Source: DASPMP01 sp035758925 (GTDB taxonomy: Bacteria > Gemmatimonadota > Gemmatimonadetes > Gemmatimonadales > Gemmatimonadaceae). From it: a DNA stretch of 64,000 nt. Under the pieces are notes generated by a model. That model ran no database searches. It saw nothing but the letters and a program-made list of their open reading frames with translations, and was not told the origin of the DNA. The stretch covers positions 11,099 through 75,098 of the forward strand of contig DASTVV010000094.1 in assembly GCA_035758925.1 (NCBI GenBank), written 5' to 3'. This document shows positions 47,414 to 56,058 of this stretch, one piece after another. The position numbers were made by a program, and so were the translations under genes. Every line of letters starts with the position of its first letter. Within the stretch, counting starts at the first letter, position 1.

Positions 47414-48120
47414 GCTTCATCGCCGAGTCCTATGCGGGGCAGGGCGGCGCAGGCCGTGTGTCGGCCTCGTTCGTCATGTCTGTGCTGCTTCACGCTGGTC
47501 TCATCGCGGCATTCCTGGCCTTGCGCGCCGAGCCGACCGCGATGCCGCCGGTATATCGCGTGAATCTCATCGCGGCGGCGCCGGGCGCTCCCGCGCCGGG
47601 GGTCGTGACACCAGCGCCCACTCCCGTGGAAGCCGAGAAGCCGGCGCCGCCGCGACCGAAGACCGACGAGGTCGTGCCAGTGAAGAGCAAGGCGCCTCCC
47701 AAGCGCGTGCCCAAGCTCGCGACGCCGAGCGTGTCGAAGACGCGCGTGGATCGGAATGCGCCGGCTCCGACGGCCGCTGGCGGCGAGCAGGGAGGCAAGG
47801 GAACCGACGTCGCCAACATCCGGACAGAGGGGATCGACTTCCCGTACCCGGGGTACCTCGAAAACATCGTGCGACAGATCGCGCTGCGGTTCCGTCCGCC
47901 ACGGGGCTCGCCCCTAAAAGCGGAGATCATGTTTCTCATTCGTCGCGACGGCACCATCACCTCTATTCGGTTTCTCCAGCGCTCTGGTTCGTTCACCTTC
48001 GACCTGGAAGCGCAGGGCGCGGTCGAGTCGGCGGCCACAGCGTTCGGTCCCCTGCCGGCCGGTTTTCGTGACGATGTTCTGCCCGTCATTTTCAGCTTTG
48101 ACCCTCGCCTGATCCATTGA
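47410..48120 (+). CDS. tolA: TolA/TonB-like periplasm-spanning protein
   Basis: A 236-residue protein. One N-terminal membrane helix (SFVMSVLLHAGLIAAFLALR) is followed by a Pro/Lys-rich segment (residues about 55-125) and a C-terminal TonB/TolA-type domain (PGYLENIVRQIALRFRPPRG, AEIMFLIRRDGTITSIRFLQ). The spanning region is short compared with E. coli TolA and Pro-rich like TonB. Context assigns it to Tol. Its stop overlaps the tolB ATG. Confidence 0.87.
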   Translation: MSFIAESYAGQGGAGRVSASFVMSVLLHAGLIAAFLALRAEPTAMPPVYRVNLIAAAPGAPAPGVVTPAPTPVEAEKPAPPRPKTDEVVPVKSKAPPKRVPKLATPSVSKTRVDRNAPAPTAAGGEQGGKGTDVANIRTEGIDFPYPGYLENIVRQIALRFRPPRGSPLKAEIMFLIRRDGTITSIRFLQRSGSFTFDLEAQGAVESAATAFGPLPAGFRDDVLPVIFSFDPRLIH

Positions 48121-49472
48121 TGCACAAGCTGCTGAAGCGCCCATGGCGATCTGTTCGAGTGTTCGGTGTGATGGTGGTGTTGATCGGAGCCGTTGCCGGC
48201 TCTGCGCAAGCGCAGAGAGCGGACACGGCCAAGGGCGTGCGCATCGGTTTGCGCTACGACCCCGCGACGAAGCCCGGTGTGGTGGTTTTGCCGATCGCGG
48301 GGCCAACCGGTGATTCAATTCGCAAGATTGTCGAGCGCGACTTCGACTACTCGGATCGGATTGCGGTCATCACGCTGAGTAACGCTGATGGCCAGCTACT
48401 CTCCGGCCAGGGCTCCGCTGGAGCCGCCATGAATTTTCCGCTGCTGGCCCGGCTCGGTGCCGCTGCGGTGGTGCAGGTCACGCCGGTGATGCGCAGCGGC
48501 CTTCCAGGCTTGCACGTCGCGCTTCACGACGTAGCGGGCGCCAAGGTGGCCGATGTCCAGGAGTTCTTTCTCCCACGGCCGGACCTGGGTCGCGAGTGGC
48601 GCATGGCCGTCCATGGCATCAGCGACCTGCTGCAGGAGTGGATCACGGGCCAGCGCGGCATGTCGCAAACCCGGGTCGCGTTCGTGCGCAGCAACGTGGT
48701 ACGCATGGTGGACAGCGACGGCGAGCAGGAGCAGTCGCTGCCCGTCGTAGGAGAGGCGATGTCGCCGTCATGGCATCGCGATGGAAACCTCATCGCGTAC
48801 AACACATTCGGCCCGAGCTCGCGCATCGTCATCTACGATCTGCGCACGGGCAGGAACCGCGATCTGGGTTCGCAGCGCAACACGACGAATGTGACGCCGG
48901 TCTTCACGCCGGACGGGAAGGCGCTCGTCTACTCGCTGAGCACGGACGCTGGGGCCGACCTCTTCATCATGCCGCTGGATGGCGACGCCTTCCCACGTCG
49001 CATCACGGCGGGGCGCGGCTCGATGAACGTGCAGCCGTCGTACAGTCCTGACGGCAACCGCATCGCGTTCATGTCAGACCGTTCCGGCCATCCAGAGGTG
49101 TATATTATGGACGCCGACGGGACGAACCCCGACATCTTCACGGCGTTCGATTTCGGCGATCAGAACTATCGGGCCAGCCCCGACTGGTCGCCGGACGGCA
49201 GGCAGGTAACGTTTCAATCGCGCATCGACGGGCGGTTCCAGATCTTTACGATGACCCTTCGCGATCGGCAGCCGCGCCAGCTGACGAGCGAGGGTGAGAA
49301 CGAAGATCCTTCGTGGGCGCCGGACGGTCGGCACCTCGTATTTGCATCGACGCGCAGTGGAACACGACAACTCTGGGTTCTGGACACGGAGTCGGGTCGG
49401 CTGCGCCAGCTGACGCAGGCTGGCGGGTCGCGACTACCGGCCTGGTCCCCACGACTGACGACGAAGCCGTGA
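48120..49472 (+). CDS. tolB: TolB periplasmic beta-propeller
   Basis: A 450-residue protein. Signal peptide ends AVAGSAQAQ. An N-terminal alpha/beta domain is followed by a six-bladed propeller whose blades repeat an x-P-x-(F/Y/W)-x-P-DG pattern: TPVFTPDGKALVYSLS, QPSYSPDGNRIAFMSDRSG, SPDWSPDGRQVTFQS, DPSWAPDGRHLVFASTRSG. TolB binds Pal and TolA. I use ATG 48120 rather than the TTG one codon before. Confidence 0.94.
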   Translation: MHKLLKRPWRSVRVFGVMVVLIGAVAGSAQAQRADTAKGVRIGLRYDPATKPGVVVLPIAGPTGDSIRKIVERDFDYSDRIAVITLSNADGQLLSGQGSAGAAMNFPLLARLGAAAVVQVTPVMRSGLPGLHVALHDVAGAKVADVQEFFLPRPDLGREWRMAVHGISDLLQEWITGQRGMSQTRVAFVRSNVVRMVDSDGEQEQSLPVVGEAMSPSWHRDGNLIAYNTFGPSSRIVIYDLRTGRNRDLGSQRNTTNVTPVFTPDGKALVYSLSTDAGADLFIMPLDGDAFPRRITAGRGSMNVQPSYSPDGNRIAFMSDRSGHPEVYIMDADGTNPDIFTAFDFGDQNYRASPDWSPDGRQVTFQSRIDGRFQIFTMTLRDRQPRQLTSEGENEDPSWAPDGRHLVFASTRSGTRQLWVLDTESGRLRQLTQAGGSRLPAWSPRLTTKP

Positions 49473-49541
49473 CGGCGCTGCGGACCTCAACGTCTTGAAG
49501 TTGACAGCAGTACATCGAACCCCCATCAACCCCCTCGACCG

Positions 49542-50174
49542 ATGACTGTGACGACTCGAGCATTACCGATGGTTCTCGCGCTGTTCTCCGTTGTCGCCCT
49601 GGACGCGTGCAGGAAGGCGCCGGCACCGCCCCCGGCGCCAGTAGAGGACACGGCCGCGATCCGTCAGGCACGGGAAGATTCAATCCGGCAGGCCGAAGCA
49701 GCTCGCGAAGCTGCCGCCGCAGAGGCGCGTCGGCGCGCGGTCCAGGACAGTATCGATCGTGCCCGGGCGGCTGAAGAAGCGTCGCGCCGTGACGCCGAAG
49801 GTATGCGCGCCACGTTGGTGGCGGCCATCACGTTCGACTTCGACCGGTCCGACCTGCGGGACGATGCCCGCGCGAACCTCGACGCCAAGCTGCCGATCCT
49901 CCTGGCGAACAGCTCGGTCACGATGCGAATCTCCGGTCATGCGGACGAACGGGGATCGTCCGAGTACAACCTGGCGCTTGGCCAGCGTCGCGCCGCGGCG
50001 GCGAAGCGCTATCTCGTCGAGCGCGGTGTTGCCGAGGGCCGGCTCGAGACGACGAGCTTTGGCGAAGAGCGCCCGGTGTGCACGGAATCCAATGAAGGGT
50101 GCTGGGCACAGAACCGGCGCGATGAATTCGAGATGACGGCAGGCGGGCCCACCTTGACACGTCCACGGTCCTGA
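49542..50174 (+). CDS. pal: Peptidoglycan-associated lipoprotein Pal
   Basis: A 210-residue lipoprotein. The signal peptide ends in a lipobox L-D-A-C (C23). A charged helical linker (IRQAREDSIRQAEAAREAAA and similar repeats, residues 40-85) precedes the OmpA-like peptidoglycan-binding domain, with ITFDFDRSDL, ISGHADERGSSEYNLALGQR and a C-terminal pair of cysteines. It tethers the outer membrane to the wall. cpoB overlaps its last base. Confidence 0.93.
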   Translation: MTVTTRALPMVLALFSVVALDACRKAPAPPPAPVEDTAAIRQAREDSIRQAEAAREAAAAEARRRAVQDSIDRARAAEEASRRDAEGMRATLVAAITFDFDRSDLRDDARANLDAKLPILLANSSVTMRISGHADERGSSEYNLALGQRRAAAAKRYLVERGVAEGRLETTSFGEERPVCTESNEGCWAQNRRDEFEMTAGGPTLTRPRS

Positions 50175-50941
50175 TGAAGCGGTTGCTGTTGCTGGCACCG
50201 GTGGCGGCGCTCGCCGCCACCGGGTGTCTCGCGAGTAAGGCTGACATCGTGCTGCTGCAGGACGAGCTTCGCACGATGCGCGCGATGCAGGCGCGCGCGG
50301 ATACCGCGCGCCGGAAACAGGTTGATTCGGCCCTCGTGCTGATGACGCGGACGAACGACTCGCTTCGCCTGCTGACGCAGAAATTCGGGACCTTCCAGGC
50401 CACCGTGGGCGGCGAGTTGTTCGAAATGGGCAAGCAGCTCATCACCATCCAGGAACTGGCCGGAATGAGCTCCAAGCGCATCATGGAGCTGCGGTCCACC
50501 ATGGAAGAGCGCGCCCAGGCCATCCAGACTCCGGACTCGGCAAGTGCCCAAGGAGCGGGCGGAGGGCCCGGACCAGCGCAACTCTTCCAGATTTCCCTCG
50601 ATCAGCTTCGGCGCGGCAGCTATTCGGCCGGTCGAGCCGGCTTCGAGGAGTTGTTGCGGCGCTATCCCAATTTCGAGGAAGCGTCCGCGGCGCAATTGTA
50701 CATCGGGCAGTCCTACGCCGACGAGAAACGGACCGCGGAAGCGGATTCGGTGTATTCGCTCGTGGTCAACAGGTATCCGAAGTCCAAGGACGCCCCGACG
50801 GCACTGTACAAGTACGGGCTCTCGCAGCTCGCGCAGGGAAAGAGGGCGGCCGCGCGCGCGGCGCTGCAGCGCGTGGTTCGTGAATTCCCGCAGAGCACCG
50901 AAGCAGAACTGGCCGGGGATCGGCTCAAGACAATCAAATAG
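50174..50941 (+). CDS. cpoB: Tol-Pal system protein CpoB/YbgF, lipoprotein variant
   Basis: A 255-residue protein. Unlike E. coli CpoB it has a lipobox (A-A-T-G-C, C18), so it should be membrane anchored. An N-terminal coiled coil (residues 25-120) is followed by C-terminal TPR repeats (AQLFQISLDQLRRGSYSAGR, AAQLYIGQSYADEKRTAEAD, APTALYKYGLSQLAQGKRAA). In E. coli CpoB links Tol with wall synthesis by PBP1B. Confidence 0.9.
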   Translation: MKRLLLLAPVAALAATGCLASKADIVLLQDELRTMRAMQARADTARRKQVDSALVLMTRTNDSLRLLTQKFGTFQATVGGELFEMGKQLITIQELAGMSSKRIMELRSTMEERAQAIQTPDSASAQGAGGGPGPAQLFQISLDQLRRGSYSAGRAGFEELLRRYPNFEEASAAQLYIGQSYADEKRTAEADSVYSLVVNRYPKSKDAPTALYKYGLSQLAQGKRAAARAALQRVVREFPQSTEAELAGDRLKTIK

Positions 50942-50955
50942 CTCCGGCTGCTCCG

Positions 50956-51744
50956 ATGGCGAAGAATCCAACGGGTGAGATGCCGTTCCTCGATCACCTC
51001 GAGGAGCTGCGTTGGCGCATCATCTGGTCGCTTGGCGCACTCGCCGTCGGCTTGGTGCTGGGCTTTTTCATCGTCATCAAGCTGAAGCTGCTCTCGATCC
51101 TGCAGCAGCCCATCGCGCCGTACATGGGCGGGCACAAGCTCGTCTACACCCACCCCGGCGACACCTTTTCGATCTCGCTCAGTACGTCGCTGATCGTGGG
51201 GACGGTGATCGCGTCGCCCGTGCTCATCTACCAGCTGTGGGCGTTCCTGTCGCCGGCGCTCTATCGCCACGAGCGACGCGTGGTGATTCCGGTGATTATC
51301 GGTGCCGTGCTGCTGTTCATCGCGGGCGTGGCGCTGTCGTGGTACTTCGTGCTTCCGATGACGCTGAAGTTCCTGATGAACTTCCAGGTGGAGTCGCTGG
51401 AGCCCATGATCACGGCGTCCGAGTATTTCAGCCTCGTCACGATACTGTCGCTCACGATGGGGGCCGTCTTCGAGCTTCCCATTCTGATTCTGGGGCTCGC
51501 GGCAATGGGTCTCGTGACTCCGCAGTTCCTGTCGCGATTCCGGAAGTACGCCCTCGTGCTGTCGTACGTCGTCGCGGCATTCATCACGCCCGGTGATCTC
51601 TTCGTGACGACGGTCGCGCTCACGGTCCCGCTGTACTTGCTCTACGAGCTGAGCGTGATCCTGGCTTACGTCGTCTTCCGCAAAAAGCGGCGTGCCGCAA
51701 CGGAGTATTCGTCGGAGCAGTCCACCGCTGGCGGGCTTGCATGA
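50956..51744 (+). CDS. tatC: Sec-independent translocase subunit TatC
   Basis: A 262-residue six-helix membrane protein, the receptor for twin-arginine signal peptides. MPFLDHLEELRWRIIWSLGA is the conserved N-terminal motif, with the key Glu in HLEEL. Later segments (SPVLIYQLWAFLSPALYRHE, GAVFELPILILGLAAMGLV, FITPGDLF) are typical. tatA/tatB are not present here. It overlaps lptD by 4 bases. Confidence 0.96.
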   Translation: MAKNPTGEMPFLDHLEELRWRIIWSLGALAVGLVLGFFIVIKLKLLSILQQPIAPYMGGHKLVYTHPGDTFSISLSTSLIVGTVIASPVLIYQLWAFLSPALYRHERRVVIPVIIGAVLLFIAGVALSWYFVLPMTLKFLMNFQVESLEPMITASEYFSLVTILSLTMGAVFELPILILGLAAMGLVTPQFLSRFRKYALVLSYVVAAFITPGDLFVTTVALTVPLYLLYELSVILAYVVFRKKRRAATEYSSEQSTAGGLA

Positions 51745-54700
51745 GCCTCCGCGCCGCCGGTGTAGCGGGATTCCTGCTGCTCGTGCTGCCGGCGGCGGCA
51801 ATTGGACAAGTGCGAAGGCCGCGGCCTGTGCAACCACAACAGCCGCCTCGCCAGGGTCTCCCGATCGCACCCCGGACGCCTGGTGACACCTCGGCGGCGG
51901 CACGGGCCCGCTTGATCGATCGTGCGGGCGGCGACACCACCCGTCGCGACACGACGGTCAAGTGGTCCGAGCCGGATTCGGTGATGGCGCAGCTGCTCAG
52001 GCGGACGGACTACACCATCACGCGGTACGAAGGCGACGTCGTGACCTTCGACGCGCTCTCCAAGGCGTTTGCCATCGCGGCAGCCGCGACCCGCAAGGCA
52101 CAAGTGGATCGTGAAGGCCAGCACGTCGTCACCGATTCCACCATCGTCTACCAGGACAGGACCCGCAACGTGCACGTCACCGGGCGATTCGAGATAGCGC
52201 CTGGCTCAGGACAGTCTCCGATCGCGGGACACGGAACCGCCGAGTACAACCTGTCGGAGAAGGCCGGCCGGCTCACCAGCGCGACTGTCACGGTGGAGGA
52301 GAGCGGCACGCCGTGGTTCATTCGCTCGGAAATCGGGAAGGCTTTCGCGGGCGACAGCGCACGGAACATCCCGCGCCGGTTCTACGGCCTCGGTGGTACG
52401 CTGACCAGCTGCGACGACTCGATTCCCGACTATCACTTCTCGATGCACGAGGTGAAGCGGACCGAGAAGACGCTCGTCGCTCGGCCAGCGGTCCTGTACA
52501 TCCGCGATATCCCGGTGATGTGGCTGCCGTTCTTCTTCCAGGACATCCGACAGGGGCGGCACAGCGGCATTCTCCCACCACGGTTTGGAACGTCGGATAT
52601 CGTCCGCAACAACCCCAACTACCGCCGTCACATCGAGAACCTCGGCTACTACTGGGCCATCAACGACTACACCGACTTCACGACGTGGCTGGATTGGCGC
52701 AGTACGGCTGGCGGCGACTCGATCGATCCTGGCTGGGTCAGGATGAACGGGGAGTTCAAGTACGACTGGCTCTCGCGGTTCGTGCACGGCCGCTTCGCGA
52801 CCGCGTATACGAACCAGCGGGACGGCACGACCAACACGGCGATCTCCTGGGGGCACGAGCAAAGCTTCACCCGTGATCGCCGTCTGCGGATGGACGCCAA
52901 CTACGTGACGAGCACCCGGCTCCAGCGCCAGAACACGTTCAATCCGTACCAGGCGATGGCCACGATACGCTCGTCGCTCAATTACTCGGACAAGATCGGG
53001 CCCGCCTCGCTGCAACTGGGCGGCACACGGACACAATTTCCGGGACGCGAACAGGTCGATCAGGACCTGCCGAGCATCGCGGTGACCACGGCACCTCTGC
53101 AGCTCGCGTCGTGGCTGGTGTGGACGCCGAACTTCAACTTTCGCGAGACCGACAACCTGCGCATCGACCAGACGGGTCTCCCGACCCTGACGTCGCGCGT
53201 GGTGCCGGGCACGAATGGGCGGTTGTTCGACACCGTCTCGATCAAGCGCAATCGATACTATCGCCAGATCTCCCTCGGGACGCCGATCAAGATCTTCGGG
53301 TTCGAGCTGCCCAACAACATCGTCATCACGGACCAGCTCCAGGACTATCCCGATCAGAAGGTCGTCTACCCGAACGCCGATTCCGCACAGAAACAGACGC
53401 GGGTTTTCGCCAGGACGTTCAAGACGGACATCGACTGGAACCCGTCGTTCGTGCTGCCGCCACTGCTGCCCAACCGGTTCAAGATCACGCCGAGCATCAC
53501 GCTGGGAAACGTCGATTCGCGGCCCTTCTGGGTTCGCTCGGATCTCAGCGGCGGCCGCTGGGTGCATCAGAACAAGCGGCTCTCGTACGGCCTGTCGGCG
53601 GCGCCGGCGATTTTCGGTTTGTGGCCGGGGTTCGGACCGTTCCAGCGATTCCGCCACGCCATCACGCCGACCATCAGCTACAGCTTTGCGCCGCCGGCGA
53701 AGGTCAGTCCGGAATATCTCGAAGCGATAGGCGAGAACAAGCAGCAATCACTGGCGGGCCGATCGCTCGCCCAGAATGCCGTATCCCTGGGCCTTTCTCA
53801 GAACATCGAGGCCAAGGTTCGCTCGCTGAGCGACACCACGCTCGGCGTCGAGGGCGCGGGACAGAAGATCAAGCTGCTGAGCATGCAGTTCACGCCCCTG
53901 TCGTACGACTTCGAACGCGCGCGGGCGACCGGGCGTCGGCTGGCGGGACTGACGAACGAGAATTTCGGCACGACGATGACGTCGGATCTCTTCCCAGGCG
54001 CCAGCTTCAGCATGGACTACTCACTCTTTCGCGGCAGCACGCAGAGTGACACGGCGGAGTTCAAGCCGTTCCTCACGCGAATTGCCGCGAATTTCGGTAT
54101 CAGCAAGGCGGAGAACCCGTTCGCAATGCTGAATCGACTGTTCGGCAAGGCGGTCGCGGAACGCAGCCCCGCACCGGAAGCGGCGGTCAACGCCACGAAT
54201 CCTCAGGAGGCCGAGGCAGCGCGGCGTCTCGCGGTGCAGCCGGTTGCCGGCCAGGGTGCTCGCACCTCGCAGTTCATCGTTCCACCATCGAGAGGCTGGC
54301 AGGCCAGCTTCACCTTCAGCACCACGCGCACGAGACCACCGAAGGGTGGTACGGTGATTCAGTACGATCCGAGAGTCCGGTGCGAGCCATTTCGGGATCT
54401 GCCGTTCGTGTTCGACCAGTGCCTCCGTGAAGCGCCGGTCAACGTCGAGCCGATTCCGTCCACGACCGCGGGCTCGCCGTACATTCTGATGCCGCCGCAG
54501 ACGTCGCTCGGGTCCTCGCTCAATTTCGAGCTCACCCAGAAGTGGTCTGCGGCCTGGCAGACGAGCTACGACTTCGAGCAGCACCAGTTCGCCGCGCAGA
54601 TCGTGTCGCTCCAGCGGGACCTGCATGACTGGCGCGCGAATTTCAATTTCACGCACTCGCCGAACGGGAACTTCGCGTTCTCGTTTTTCATAGCGCTGAA

Positions 54701-54755
54701 GCCGCAGCCAGACCTCAAATTCGACTACAACCGCGCGTCTGTCCGGAACCGGTAG
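51741..54755 (+). CDS. lptD: LPS-assembly protein LptD-like outer membrane beta-barrel
   Basis: A 1004-residue exported protein. Signal peptide near residues 1-22 ends AAIGQ. An OstA-like N-terminal domain (YEGDVVTFDALSKAFAIAA, DSTIVYQDRTRNVHVTGRFE, LSEKAGRLTSATVTVE) leads to a long barrel. IPVMWLPFFFQDIRQGRHSGILPPRFGTS is the LptD-family strand block. Sequence ends in an aromatic-poor tail. It should insert lipopolysaccharide or an analogous glycolipid into the outer leaflet. lptE is not seen nearby. Confidence 0.85.
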   Translation: MSLRAAGVAGFLLLVLPAAAIGQVRRPRPVQPQQPPRQGLPIAPRTPGDTSAAARARLIDRAGGDTTRRDTTVKWSEPDSVMAQLLRRTDYTITRYEGDVVTFDALSKAFAIAAAATRKAQVDREGQHVVTDSTIVYQDRTRNVHVTGRFEIAPGSGQSPIAGHGTAEYNLSEKAGRLTSATVTVEESGTPWFIRSEIGKAFAGDSARNIPRRFYGLGGTLTSCDDSIPDYHFSMHEVKRTEKTLVARPAVLYIRDIPVMWLPFFFQDIRQGRHSGILPPRFGTSDIVRNNPNYRRHIENLGYYWAINDYTDFTTWLDWRSTAGGDSIDPGWVRMNGEFKYDWLSRFVHGRFATAYTNQRDGTTNTAISWGHEQSFTRDRRLRMDANYVTSTRLQRQNTFNPYQAMATIRSSLNYSDKIGPASLQLGGTRTQFPGREQVDQDLPSIAVTTAPLQLASWLVWTPNFNFRETDNLRIDQTGLPTLTSRVVPGTNGRLFDTVSIKRNRYYRQISLGTPIKIFGFELPNNIVITDQLQDYPDQKVVYPNADSAQKQTRVFARTFKTDIDWNPSFVLPPLLPNRFKITPSITLGNVDSRPFWVRSDLSGGRWVHQNKRLSYGLSAAPAIFGLWPGFGPFQRFRHAITPTISYSFAPPAKVSPEYLEAIGENKQQSLAGRSLAQNAVSLGLSQNIEAKVRSLSDTTLGVEGAGQKIKLLSMQFTPLSYDFERARATGRRLAGLTNENFGTTMTSDLFPGASFSMDYSLFRGSTQSDTAEFKPFLTRIAANFGISKAENPFAMLNRLFGKAVAERSPAPEAAVNATNPQEAEAARRLAVQPVAGQGARTSQFIVPPSRGWQASFTFSTTRTRPPKGGTVIQYDPRVRCEPFRDLPFVFDQCLREAPVNVEPIPSTTAGSPYILMPPQTSLGSSLNFELTQKWSAAWQTSYDFEQHQFAAQIVSLQRDLHDWRANFNFTHSPNGNFAFSFFIALKPQPDLKFDYNRASVRNR

Positions 54756-54898
54756 AGGTCAGTCAGTCGTCCTCCCGCCCGGACAGCAACACACCGCACA
54801 TCGTCCGTAACTCGTTGTAGGGCAATAGTATAAGGATGGCGGCCTCGAGGTCCGACGCCTGCATTTGTGCCTAGTCACGGTTTATCCGGAGACGACAT

Positions 54899-56008
54899 AT
54901 GCGGCGGCCTGGAATCCTCTTGCTGGCACTGGCAGCGACGGCGGGATGCGACACGTCCATCCTTGGTCCGGGCGACGTCGACCCGGATGCTCCCACGGAT
55001 CTGGTTTACGAACTGATCCCCAGCGGCGATCCGGACGTGCCTCTGGGCATTGTCCTGCAATGGACGGCGCCCCGAAGCGGCCGCGCGAGCGCCTACGACG
55101 TGTACGCGCGTTCGTCGTCTCGAGACGAGTTCCTGCTGCGTGCGACGACGTCGTCGCCGAGCTTCCATGATGCGGGCGTTCCACAGCTCGACTACTTCGT
55201 GTCCGCGCTGGACGAGGAAGGCCGGGAGCTTGGCCGCACGGACATCATCACGGTGGACGAGCGGAATCGCCTGCCGGCGCCACTCGATCTCGTATCCGTG
55301 ACGCTGAATCACGGCGTGCAGTTGTCGTGGGACGCGAATGCCTATGACGCGGCACCGGACCTGTTCTCGGTTTATCGCGTGTATTCCACCGAGTCGACCA
55401 GCCAGGGCGCGTGCGACGACAGGCAATGGGCGCTCGAGGGCACCACGGTCTCCGAGGAATTCGTCGCGCGCAATCTGCCCAACGGCGTAACCCGCTGTTT
55501 CGCGGTGAGCGCGGTGAGCCTCGATGGGCATGAGAGCACGTGGAGCAACGCGCGGTCCGATACGCCACGGTTCGATGCCCGCAGTATCGTCGTCGATGCG
55601 TCGGACGTGCGGAGCAGCTCATCCGGATTCATTCTGGCGGAGCCGGGCACTGGCTCGTACGGCGTGGTCGTGGCGAATACAGCGCCAGCCGTGGACGTCA
55701 TCCTCGAACACCGCTCGGACGGTGCCCTCTGGTTGCGCGCAGCTCGCAGCGACGTTCGGATCGCGCAGTATGGACTCGTGCCGGTGTCGGAGCTCACCTC
55801 CATCGACCGCGCGCCGGCCTCCAGCGCCGTTTACGGCGACGCCGTTCGCGTGATGGCGGGCTTTGGCTACGCGATCCGCGTGCAGTACGCCGACGGTGTG
55901 CACTATGCGGCCATCCGCGTCATCCACGTTGCTGCCGATTTCGTGCTGTTCGACTACGCGTACCAGACCCAGATCGGCAGCACGGAGCTGATCCGCGCGA
56001 CACCGTAG
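54899..56008 (+). CDS. Lipoprotein with fibronectin-type-III-like domains
   Basis: A 369-residue lipoprotein. The lipobox is A-T-A-G-C (C17). Two FnIII-like beta-sandwich units follow (TDLVYELIP...LQWTAPRSGRASAYDVYARS, and LDLVSVTLNHGVQLSWDANA with VYRVYSTEST). A C-terminal beta-rich region ends in YAYQTQIGSTELIRATP. GGAG precedes the ATG at a good distance. The 143-base leader has an isolated TAGTATAAGG but no clear -35. Function unknown. Confidence 0.75.
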   Translation: MRRPGILLLALAATAGCDTSILGPGDVDPDAPTDLVYELIPSGDPDVPLGIVLQWTAPRSGRASAYDVYARSSSRDEFLLRATTSSPSFHDAGVPQLDYFVSALDEEGRELGRTDIITVDERNRLPAPLDLVSVTLNHGVQLSWDANAYDAAPDLFSVYRVYSTESTSQGACDDRQWALEGTTVSEEFVARNLPNGVTRCFAVSAVSLDGHESTWSNARSDTPRFDARSIVVDASDVRSSSSGFILAEPGTGSYGVVVANTAPAVDVILEHRSDGALWLRAARSDVRIAQYGLVPVSELTSIDRAPASSAVYGDAVRVMAGFGYAIRVQYADGVHYAAIRVIHVAADFVLFDYAYQTQIGSTELIRATP

Positions 56009-56021
56009 TCGGTCTTGAATT

Positions 56022-56058
56022 GTCGTCATGGGCCGGAGACATTCCGGCCCATGACGAC
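56022..56058 (+). promoter_or_regulatory. Perfect 16-bp inverted repeat covering the hutH start codon
   Basis: GTCGTCATGGGCCGGA (56022-56037) is perfectly complementary to TCCGGCCCATGACGAC (56043-56058), with a 5-base loop GACAT. The hutH ATG (56051-56053) lies in the right arm, and its only ribosome-binding-like GGAG (56035-56038) lies in the left arm and loop. No U-tract follows. The hairpin could block translation, or act as a DNA operator. Confidence 0.9.

Noticed and set aside
49501..49529. TTGACA before pal as a promoter -35
   Set aside because: At 17 bases downstream the sequence is CCATCA, with no -10 resemblance; tolB-to-pal read-through is simpler.
56022..56058. hutH hairpin considered as a rho-independent terminator for the upstream lipoprotein gene
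   Set aside because: No run of T follows on either strand and the hutH start codon is inside the stem, so a terminator is not the best reading, although rho-linked effects cannot be excluded.
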